From Candidatus Parvarchaeota archaeon (lineage in GTDB: Archaea; Nanobdellota; Nanobdellia; Parvarchaeales; Parvarchaeaceae): DNA of 25,259 nucleotides. The position numbers and the translations under genes are program-made. The first letter of the stretch is position 1, and the number at the start of each line of letters is the position of its first letter. The DNA lies in NCBI GenBank assembly GCA_025920305.1, contig JAPDMB010000003.1, positions 1 through 25,259 on the forward strand, given 5' to 3'. Shown here in pieces: positions 6,076 to 11,304 of the stretch. The notes under the pieces were generated by a model. That model did no database searches, was not told where the DNA came from, and saw only the letters and a list, made by a program, of their open reading frames with translations.

Positions 6076-6221
6076 CTCATTTTGTCCTAAGCGAACTACC
6101 AAAGAGCCAGCTCTGGAGCCCCCGATTCATCGGAACTTGATGCGATCTAAATTTATACGCTGTTAACATATCCTTTATAGATCTCCATTATAAATAAGCT
6201 TTTCCCCATATTTTTGGGCGG

Positions 6222-6270
6222 AGTAAATCACTGCTTTTGAACCCCCGTGGCAAGCTATGGGGTATTTACT
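6222..6270. repeat. Composite hairpin, possible IS200/IS605-like end
   Basis: AGTAAAT (6222-6228) pairs with ATTTACT (6264-6270), and inside it ACCCC (6241-6245) pairs with GGGGT (6259-6263), with further weak pairing inward (GTGG/CTAT). The inner part, GAACCCCCGTGG...TATGGGGTA, resembles the subterminal hairpins at the right ends of IS200/IS605-type elements. It lies downstream of the membrane-protein gene at 6289 and upstream of rpl13, so it could instead act as a transcript 3' structure for the former. Confidence 0.35.
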
Positions 6271-6288
6271 ATAAAATAAAAAGCTTTC

Positions 6289-6729
6289 CTAGGGTTTTGC
6301 CTTCCTCCTGATGGTTGTCCTCTTCCTGATGGTTGTCAGTATGAAGAGGATTGTTATTATGACCAGTATCACCGCCTCCGCCATCAGGCCTGCGGCGCTG
6401 TAATACTGCACAAGCGAGTAAAACGAAGCCGCGCTGAAGATAAAACTAATCTCATCCGTGACTAGGCCAAGTCCGGCTCCGAAAATAGAGGCGAAGAAGA
6501 TCCTAAGCTTATTCGACGATATGAACCTTGAATCAAGGAAGAATATGCATACGCCGGATATCATCATCAGGATTATACCAAACATGTAATGATGTATCAC
6601 CACTCCGCTAATCGACAGGTTCAAGTCTCCGCCGAAGTAGACGTATGATCTTGCAGCAAGTATCGCTATGACGAAGAAGACGAACAGGTAGAAGAACGGA
6701 TCCGAAGCCAGCTTTATCTTTCTTGACAT
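6289..6729 (-). CDS. Four-helix integral membrane protein, unknown
   Basis: 146 residues. Hydrophobic segments: about 12-28 (FYLFVFFVIAILAARSY), 47-65 (HHYMFGIILMMISGVCIFF), 76-98 (LRIFFASIFGAGLGLVTDEI) and 112-135 (AAGLMAEAVILVIITILFIL). A cluster of potentially functional polar residues lies in the membrane: His-His-Tyr at the start of helix 2 and the Gly-rich GAGLGLVTDEI in helix 3. An HH...G plus GxGxGLxxDE pattern recalls a group of uncharacterised archaeal membrane proteins. The tail is strongly basic (RKRTTIRRKAK), pointing to a cytoplasmic C-terminus. It is divergent from the tRNA-Ala gene. Confidence 0.75.
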   Translation of the reverse strand: MSRKIKLASDPFFYLFVFFVIAILAARSYVYFGGDLNLSISGVVIHHYMFGIILMMISGVCIFFLDSRFISSNKLRIFFASIFGAGLGLVTDEISFIFSAASFYSLVQYYSAAGLMAEAVILVIITILFILTTIRKRTTIRRKAKP

Positions 6730-6755
6730 ATCTCAATAGTTTTACTTGCGCTTGA

Positions 6756-6764
6756 TTTTTATAG
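6756..6764 (+). promoter_or_regulatory. TATA box of the tRNA-Ala gene
   Basis: TTTTTATAG is about 30 nt upstream of the mature tRNA 5' end, the expected distance for an archaeal tRNA promoter with a very short leader. Confidence 0.4.
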
Positions 6765-6791
6765 TTTTGCTGTCTTTTTATTCCTATCTAA

Positions 6792-6863
6792 GGGCTGGTA
6801 GTCCAACGGCAAGACGCCACGTTCGCATCGTGGAGACTTCGGGTTCAAATCCCGACCAGTCCA
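6792..6863 (+). tRNA. tRNA-Ala (anticodon CGC)
   Basis: A full cloverleaf can be drawn. The acceptor stem is GGGCTGG with CCAGTCC and discriminator A; D arm GTCC...AGAC; anticodon stem CCACG/CGTGG enclosing the loop TTCGCAT (anticodon CGC, reading GCG); T arm TCGGG-TTCAAAT-CCCGA. The third acceptor pair is G3:U70, the identity element for alanyl-tRNA synthetase, which confirms Ala. No CCA is encoded and no intron is present. A transposon-like remnant starts directly after it. Confidence 0.95.
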
Positions 6864-7010
6864 TCCTGCAGTGCCCCTTCTCCCATCAGTTTCCAATTGG
6901 GAACTGAAAGTCTAAATGACAGGGCGGGTATACTTCACAAGCTGAAGCAAGTCAAGGAATTGAAGCGAGAAGCCCATATGAAAGCTTGGGGTAGTTCACC
7001 ATTGGGATAA
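6864..7010 (+). mobile_element. Probable IS200/IS605 tnpB 3' remnant and right end
   Basis: There is no complete gene between the tRNA and 7041. One frame is open from 6864 to a TAA at 7008-7010 and ends ...KELKREAHMKAWGSSPLG; another reads from 6920 as QAEASQGIEARSPYESLG to a TAG at 6992-6994. Both resemble C-terminal tails of archaeal TnpB (REA..., EAGSP...) but neither contains the RuvC or zinc core. The stretch GAAGCCCATATGAAAGCTT-GGGGTAGTTCAC (6967-6998) looks like the weak hairpin followed by GTAGTTCAC found at many IS200/IS605 right ends. Best read as a degraded end left beside a tRNA gene; resemblance is judged by eye. Confidence 0.4.
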
Positions 7011-7041
7011 AAGCATTTTACGAAGCCATTCAAAACTAAAC

Positions 7042-7371
7042 TTACATTGAAAATAAAACAAAACCAAGGACAAGCAGCGGCAGGGCTATCGCATCGCCAT
7101 AAAATCCTGAAATATACGTTCCCTGTAAAAAAGAAGAAGTAACTGATGCAGGGTTATAGAAGTATTGGATCAATGTTATTATATAACTGAAGGATATCGC
7201 AAGCATACTCACAAGTATTAAGATCAAACCTATGACCTTTCTTTTTGGATTTGCAAAGAATAAGACCAGAAATCTTTCCATTTTGCGCATGTTGATATAA
7301 AACATGAAGAAAGCTATTACCCATGCCGATGCAATCAAAAGTGCAATAGGCAGAGGGACACTGAAACTCAT
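7042..7371 (-). CDS. Three-helix membrane protein, partner of the 7368 gene
   Basis: 109 residues; ATG overlaps the stop of the upstream gene as ATGA, so the two are co-translated. Helices at about 6-26 (PLPIALLIASAWVIAFFMFY), 44-68 (KVIGLILILVSMLAISFSYI) and 90-108 (YGDAIALPLLVLGFVLFS). A basic loop (NMRKMERFLVLFFANPKRK) between helices 1 and 2 should be cytoplasmic. No known domain recognised. Together with the partner it could form a small membrane complex. Confidence 0.7.
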   Translation of the reverse strand: MSFSVPLPIALLIASAWVIAFFMFYINMRKMERFLVLFFANPKRKVIGLILILVSMLAISFSYIITLIQYFYNPASVTSSFLQGTYISGFYGDAIALPLLVLGFVLFSM

Positions 7372-7853
7372 AAGAACCTCCTAAAGTAATTCATATAAAG
7401 GTCATATGAAAACCCTGCGACAAGAAGTGATAAAATGGCCAAAAGCCAAAAGGCCACTATCAAGCCGTATGAGATGGATATGTCTATGACTGAATTGACT
7501 GCAAATATCGTAGTAGCCAAAAAGCCGAATAAAAGCAGGATCTCTATCCTTTTTATAAAGGATTTAGATCTCTCTTTATTAAGAAAAAAACCGGTCCAAG
7601 GGGCCTTGTCCATTGAATGCTTGGCATTTATTAGTAGTATCAATATCACGAATACGACCGTCACAAGCGCACCTATAAGAGTAACTACCCTTGCAGAGAT
7701 TAATGCGATCTCTACGAAGTAGGAGAAACTAACGATACTTACCGGCTTAAACACAATAGAAGAAGAAGCTATATCCCCGCCGATAGCTACGATCGCTATG
7801 ATGCTTATGACGACAAGAACAATGGTATTAAGTCTCTTTTGATTTACAGGCAT
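7368..7853 (-). CDS. Four-helix membrane protein, unknown
   Basis: 161 residues with helices at about 9-28 (TIVLVVISIIAIVAIGGD), 40-77 (a long hydrophobic stretch, probably one or two passes, including LIGALVTVVFVILILLI), 103-123 (IEILLLFGFLATTIFAV) and 129-151 (YGLIVAFWLLAILSLLVAGF). Basic loop NKERSKSFIKR before helix 3. First gene of a two-gene minus-strand unit divergent from the AbiE pair, with a 200-nt A/T-rich spacer between. Family not recognised. Confidence 0.7.
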   Translation of the reverse strand: MPVNQKRLNTIVLVVISIIAIVAIGGDIASSSIVFKPVSIVSFSYFVEIALISARVVTLIGALVTVVFVILILLINAKHSMDKAPWTGFFLNKERSKSFIKRIEILLLFGFLATTIFAVNSVIDISISYGLIVAFWLLAILSLLVAGFSYDLYMNYFRRFL

Positions 7854-7877
7854 ATATAGGTAAACATTACAAACAAT

Positions 7878-7896
7878 ATAAATATTCGATATTTAT
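7878..7896. promoter_or_regulatory. Perfect inverted repeat at the membrane-operon promoter
   Basis: ATAAATAT and ATATTTAT are separated by TCG. The left arm falls about 25-30 nt before the ATG at 7853 on the minus strand, where a TATA box is expected, so the repeat may double as promoter and operator. It is also in the spacer upstream of abiEi, whose product in studied systems binds inverted repeats, although there it acts nearer its own promoter. Confidence 0.4.
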
Positions 7897-8018
7897 CGAT
7901 AAAATCAATTAATTAGTGATGCTCAATGTTTTATAAATTTATCTGCGTCAAACATATAATCACCTACTTTGTCTCTTATCTTTTTCCCTGTTAGGTCGGC
8001 GCTCCTTTTGTTTTATAA

Positions 8019-8028
8019 CTATAAATAC
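8019..8028 (+). promoter_or_regulatory. TATA box of the abiE operon
   Basis: CTATAAATAC is centred about 30 nt before the ATG at 8054. No Shine-Dalgarno site follows, which implies a leaderless abiEi transcript and supports the first Met (8054) over Met5. Confidence 0.55.
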
Positions 8029-8053
8029 TTAACAAAACATATAGTTTCTATAT

Positions 8054-8836
8054 ATGGAAAACAATATGTCTCACAGCGAACAGAAAGTGTATTTCAGCCT
8101 CGAGCCCGGCCATATATACGACGTAGATTTCATCGCAGAGCAGGCAAAGATAAAAAAAGACGTGCTGCTGGTGCTGCTTTCAAGGATGCAAAGAAAAAGG
8201 TGGGTCGAGAGGGTGAAAAGAGGGAGATACATCGTAAATACAGCCACGGGTACGGCGTCTATAGACCATTTCGCCATGGCATTGAATGTGTTTGACGGGT
8301 ATCTTGGTTTCTCATCTGCATTGTATATCTACGGCGCGATGGATGAGGTACCGTCTACGATCTATGTCTGCACGGTCGACAGGACATCCACCAAAATCCT
8401 ACAAAACACGGAGATAAAGGCTGTATCGCTGGGAAAAAGGGCGACAGGGATGGTCTACTTTAAAGGCTACTTCGTATCATCTAGAGCCAAAACACTGTAT
8501 GATTGTTTTTACATGCCACAGCTCAGCGGAGGATACTCCAATCTGCTGGCCGCAATTAATAGACTTAAGCTAAGCGAATCGGACTGGAAAACTTTCATTT
8601 TCTACATGAATAGATTCGGCAACCAGAGTTTTTCGAGAAAAGTGGGTTTTTTGCTCGATCTATTGTCCGAAAATACAGCGGCTGCCATCCCTGTGTGGGT
8701 CCTAAAGGAGCTAAATATCGGGAAACAGATTGTAAAGTTAGGAAGAGGGACCGGCGGAAAATTTAATAAAAAATGGATGGTTGTTAACTATATAGACGAA
8801 AAAGATCTGCTTGGTAAGGTTATATGGAAGAGATGA
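8054..8836 (+). CDS. abiEi: AbiEi-like antitoxin / transcriptional regulator
   Basis: 260 residues. Residues about 10-62 form a winged helix-turn-helix (YDVDFIAEQAKIKKDVLLVL, then SRMQRKRWVERVKRGRYIVN, with the GRY.V wing). The following AbiEi-type domain has ALNVFDGYLGFSSALYIYGA, matching the 'YLSFESALYLHG' signature of this family, then PSTIYVCTVDRTSTK. The family is the antitoxin of type IV AbiE toxin-antitoxin systems: the N-terminal wHTH represses the operon and the C-terminal part is needed to neutralise the toxin. The stop overlaps the next gene by 13 nt, the usual bicistronic arrangement. Assigned by architecture and by the neighbour. Confidence 0.85.
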   Translation: MENNMSHSEQKVYFSLEPGHIYDVDFIAEQAKIKKDVLLVLLSRMQRKRWVERVKRGRYIVNTATGTASIDHFAMALNVFDGYLGFSSALYIYGAMDEVPSTIYVCTVDRTSTKILQNTEIKAVSLGKRATGMVYFKGYFVSSRAKTLYDCFYMPQLSGGYSNLLAAINRLKLSESDWKTFIFYMNRFGNQSFSRKVGFLLDLLSENTAAAIPVWVLKELNIGKQIVKLGRGTGGKFNKKWMVVNYIDEKDLLGKVIWKR

Positions 8837-9600
8837 TTTATAGAGCGCTTGCAGGAAAGCTGGGTCTATCGATGAATTTTGTCATCAAGGATTATTATCT
8901 AATGCGTCTATTGCAGTACGTATCATTGTACGGAAACGATAAATTCGTATTGACGGGCGGAACAGCGATAAATAAGATATACTTGAAGGACAAGGCAAGA
9001 TTTTCCGAGGATGCAGACTTTGAACTGATAAGAAAACCAAGCTTGGCTTCCGTGATAAAAACAATAGACGGTATCTCCGCTAACGCCAAGGAATTCCTGG
9101 GAAAGAAGAGGAGAATGTTGAAAGCTTACTGTCAAGTCGACTTTTCATACCATACATCGAATTATCTCACAGATAAGGTAAGGCTCGATGTAGCTTTTAA
9201 TGAGCTTGCAGACAAAAATTCGTTTGTGGTGATAGATGAGATAACATCGCCATTCAGCCAAGAAAGAGCGCATGGCCTTGCTGTCTATAAACTGGAAGAG
9301 CTGTTAGCAAGGAAGTTATATGCGATTCATGAGAGAATGGAAGGGAAGGATTTATACGATGTATTCTACAGCATGGAGATGGCTGATAAAAGGAAGTTAT
9401 ACGCCGCAGCAAAAAAATTTCTCGTTAAAAAGGGCATCGACTTCGGTACTGCGATAGATGCGATCATAGAAAAATTGAGAAACATCGATAATAAGTATAT
9501 AACAGCAAAGACAAATAGTTACATACCTTTGTCGCTGAGACCGACCGATTGGAGGATACTCTCGAACTCAATAGCCGATTATCTATCGATACTAAGATAG
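8824..9600 (+). CDS. abiEii: AbiEii-like nucleotidyltransferase toxin
   Basis: 258 residues of the DNA polymerase beta-like nucleotidyltransferase superfamily. Catalytic features are visible: LTGGTAINKIY (Gly-Gly at 45-46), RFSEDADF with Asp63 and Asp65, a probable third carboxylate in RLDVAF (Asp122), and the family's motif KLEELLARKLYAIHERMEGK-DLYD (156-179). Related AbiEii/MenT toxins transfer nucleotides to RNA targets, including tRNA acceptor ends in MenT3, using GTP, CTP or other NTPs; the substrate here cannot be read from sequence. Catalytic residues are intact, so it is probably active. Met4 (8833) is an alternative start. Such pairs act as phage-defence or stabilisation modules. Confidence 0.88.
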   Translation: MEEMIYRALAGKLGLSMNFVIKDYYLMRLLQYVSLYGNDKFVLTGGTAINKIYLKDKARFSEDADFELIRKPSLASVIKTIDGISANAKEFLGKKRRMLKAYCQVDFSYHTSNYLTDKVRLDVAFNELADKNSFVVIDEITSPFSQERAHGLAVYKLEELLARKLYAIHERMEGKDLYDVFYSMEMADKRKLYAAAKKFLVKKGIDFGTAIDAIIEKLRNIDNKYITAKTNSYIPLSLRPTDWRILSNSIADYLSILR

Positions 9601-9623
9601 ATTTTTGTTGCGTTCCTTTTTAC
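9600..9623 (+). terminator. T-rich stretch after abiEii
   Basis: Immediately after the abiEii stop the coding strand reads ATTTTTGTTGCG followed by TTCCTTTTTA. Archaeal RNA polymerase terminates at such T-rich tracts without a hairpin. The rest of the spacer to 9709 shows nothing recognisable. Confidence 0.35.
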
Positions 9624-9709
9624 ACCAAGCCCCTGTTCGGCATTAAATTGATGATATTATACGGCATGATGACTTACCATCGTTTTATTCATTTACTGAA
9701 TATTCTACT

Positions 9710-9958
9710 TCAATCGTATGGCCGCTTAGGCAAGGTACGGTAATACCTCCACAGGATGAAGAACACGAAGGATAGGATGAATGAGACTATTGCCAGAAGA
9801 TTCTGCTTTATCGGCACATAGACGGACAGGACTGAGTTGAAGACAGCCGCCGGATAGATCAAGTTTTCTATGGCGATATAGACCCATGTCAGGAGGGTGT
9901 AAAGCCAAAGGCCTTCAAATAAAACGTATAGGATGCGGTGATCCCCTCGGTTCTTCAT
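9710..9958 (-). CDS. Small two-helix membrane protein coupled to a GT/GtrA gene
   Basis: 82 residues, ATG overlapping the upstream gene's stop as ATGA, so it is translationally coupled. Two hydrophobic helices: about 10-34 (YVLFEGLWLYTLLTWVYIAI) and 54-70 (LLAIVSFILSFVFFILW), followed by a basic tail RYYRTLPKRPYD. The large loop (NLIYPAAVFNSVLSVYVPIK) is probably extracytoplasmic. The close coupling to a glycosyltransferase-like gene suggests a role in lipid-linked sugar handling or as an accessory subunit. No family recognised. Confidence 0.7.
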   Translation of the reverse strand: MKNRGDHRILYVLFEGLWLYTLLTWVYIAIENLIYPAAVFNSVLSVYVPIKQNLLAIVSFILSFVFFILWRYYRTLPKRPYD

Positions 9959-10971
9959 ACCTTCACCTTTTTATTCATGCCCCTGCTCCATATTGATTTA
10001 TTTATAATAAATATGGACATGGCAGACATGGATATGGATACCGCAAGCACGACTGCCGGGAGCAAGCCGCGCGAAAACCCAATATATTTCTCAAGGAACC
10101 AGACCAAGCCTATGTTTGCCGCCATTGGGATCGCCATTATTGAATTATATTTCCCCAGCCTGTAAGCGGAGGAGAGGAACCCTTTTCTCTGAAAATTCAG
10201 CTTTTCATTGATTATGAAGTTAGAGATGGCATTGCTCTCCTGTCCTATGAATATCGCAAGCGGGTAGAACAAGCCTAAGCCAAGGCTGAAGTAAAGTATA
10301 AACAGCCCCCCAACGTAGGAGAGGATACTCGAAAAGCTGTATGAAATTGTCAGCGTATTCACGCTCCTCAGCACGGAGGAGATCGCCTCCGACGGCTTGA
10401 GTTTTGTCCTGCTCTTCACATCCTTCCGGATCACCTCCGTCGTGCCGATGGAATGCCTGTCCAGGATCTCGTTTATCTCTACCGCAAACTCCTTGCTGTC
10501 ACGCTTCGATTCGTTGACCACGAAGGCCGCTGATTCTCTAAGCAGCACCCTATTCATCGAGAATCCGTTGTAGATGTTCTTAAATGAGACAAGATTTATG
10601 AACTCTGTAGCCAACGTCTGAGTGATGCTCCTTTTCCTGGACTCCACTATGTTTCTGCTGGAACCGAGGTACGGCAGGAACCAGTCGGCATTGTCTATCG
10701 AATAATCCTCGAATGTAACGATCCTCTTTGAATTGTTGCCTAGGGCTACCGAAAACCCGCTCCTGAACGCGTCGCCTATCTTACTGCCATGCTTGAAGGT
10801 GACTATCCGCAGGTTTGAAAGGTCCAATTTTGCATGGTTTTCAAAGTTGCCTACTACAGCCAATGTGCCTGGCTGTGCGACCTTATCCAGTGCCTTCAAA
10901 AACCTTACCCTATCCTTGAATTTCAGCCGGTTGAAGAAAGGCATCACAAAGGCTAACTCGGACTCTTCCAT
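9955..10971 (-). CDS. GT2-like/GtrA fusion, dolichol-P-mannose synthase-like, degenerate
   Basis: From ATG 10969-10971 the protein is 338 aa; a TTG at 11034 would add 21 residues but lies upstream of the TATA box. Residues about 1-205 follow a GT-A plan: VMPFFNR in place of VIPTYNE, then GSKIGDAFRSGFSVALGNNS matching the 'GKGxAxRxGFxxAxGd' region, then VTFEDYSIDN where DxD (usually D-A-D) is expected, and GSSRNIVESRKR like the 'vxGSRy' element. Residues about 215-335 are a GtrA-like four-helix domain with ESNAISNFIINEKLNFQRKG, where N-F..N..+.F is the GtrA signature, and a second copy-like end, MSIFIINKSIWSRG. Domain order matches archaeal DPM synthase with a membrane domain. Loss of the DxD motif suggests weak or altered catalysis. 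Confidence 0.65.
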   Translation of the reverse strand: MEESELAFVMPFFNRLKFKDRVRFLKALDKVAQPGTLAVVGNFENHAKLDLSNLRIVTFKHGSKIGDAFRSGFSVALGNNSKRIVTFEDYSIDNADWFLPYLGSSRNIVESRKRSITQTLATEFINLVSFKNIYNGFSMNRVLLRESAAFVVNESKRDSKEFAVEINEILDRHSIGTTEVIRKDVKSRTKLKPSEAISSVLRSVNTLTISYSFSSILSYVGGLFILYFSLGLGLFYPLAIFIGQESNAISNFIINEKLNFQRKGFLSSAYRLGKYNSIMAIPMAANIGLVWFLEKYIGFSRGLLPAVVLAVSISMSAMSIFIINKSIWSRGMNKKVKV

Positions 10972-10994
10972 TATTTTTACTATAAAACATTTCT

Positions 10995-11005
10995 TATATA
11001 AACGC
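10995..11005 (-). promoter_or_regulatory. TATA box of the GT/GtrA gene
   Basis: Minus-strand TTTATATAAG sits about 25-30 nt before the ATG at 10971, predicting a leaderless transcript and excluding the upstream TTG start. Confidence 0.5.
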
Positions 11006-11060
11006 TTTTGGTTACTTATGAAAGGTAAATACAAAAATTAAGGGTTGGTAAAATTATCGA

Positions 11061-11225
11061 CCAATGTGAACGGAAGTTTCTAAATGCTCCAGGAGGGGAG
11101 ATGAAAGCGGACTATAAAGTAATAAATATGAGGAGGGAATATAAAACAACATGAACAACATGTTGACAGCCTATAAATTCAGAAAATACCCAGGTCAGCT
11201 TCAAGCCCACGAGCAATGTTTCAGC
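11061..11225 (+). mobile_element. Possible TnpB-type remnant upstream of ppsA
   Basis: The 333-nt gap between the GT/GtrA and ppsA starts has no intact gene. From the ATGs at 11151 and 11160 a frame reads MNNMLTAYKFRKYPGQLQAH; the segment LTAYKFRKYPxxxQ is the hallmark N-terminus of TnpB/OrfB transposon nucleases (AYKFRLYPTxEQ). The frame ends at 11321 inside ppsA without any of the nuclease core, so it is a fragment. At 11061-11087, CCAATGTGAACGGAAGTTTC and the following TAAATG resemble 6893-6917 beside tRNA-Ala, suggesting the same element family. Judged by eye. Confidence 0.4.
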
Positions 11226-11229
11226 GAAA

Positions 11230-11254
11230 CAGGAGGTCTGCGCATTTCAGCGGC
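11230..11254 (+). repeat. Inverted repeat in the ppsA leader
   Basis: GCGCATT and AATGCGC, seven base pairs, enclose an 11-nt loop containing GCGGCGGG, about 40 nt before the ppsA Shine-Dalgarno site. In the mRNA it would be a stable hairpin. It may be a leader structure of ppsA or part of the transposon remnant. Confidence 0.4.
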
Positions 11255-11291
11255 GGGAATGCGCCGCTATGACAGATACTCTAATTCTGAG

Positions 11292-11297
11292 GGAGGT
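11292..11297 (+). promoter_or_regulatory. Shine-Dalgarno site deciding the ppsA start
   Basis: GGAGGT, 7 nt before the ATG at 11305, marks this ATG rather than the in-frame one at 11269 as the start. Confidence 0.85.
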
Positions 11298-11304
11298 AAC
11301 TACT

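Noticed and set aside
6072..6102. TTG start for rpl13 adding nine residues
   Set aside because: The family N-terminus begins near the internal Met (MVMIIDGKDAVLGRL). The extension is not seen in L13.
11269..11304. Upstream in-frame ATG as the ppsA start
   Set aside because: No ribosome site precedes it, whereas GGAGGT sits 7 nt before the ATG at 11305. The extra 12 residues are not expected in PEP synthases.
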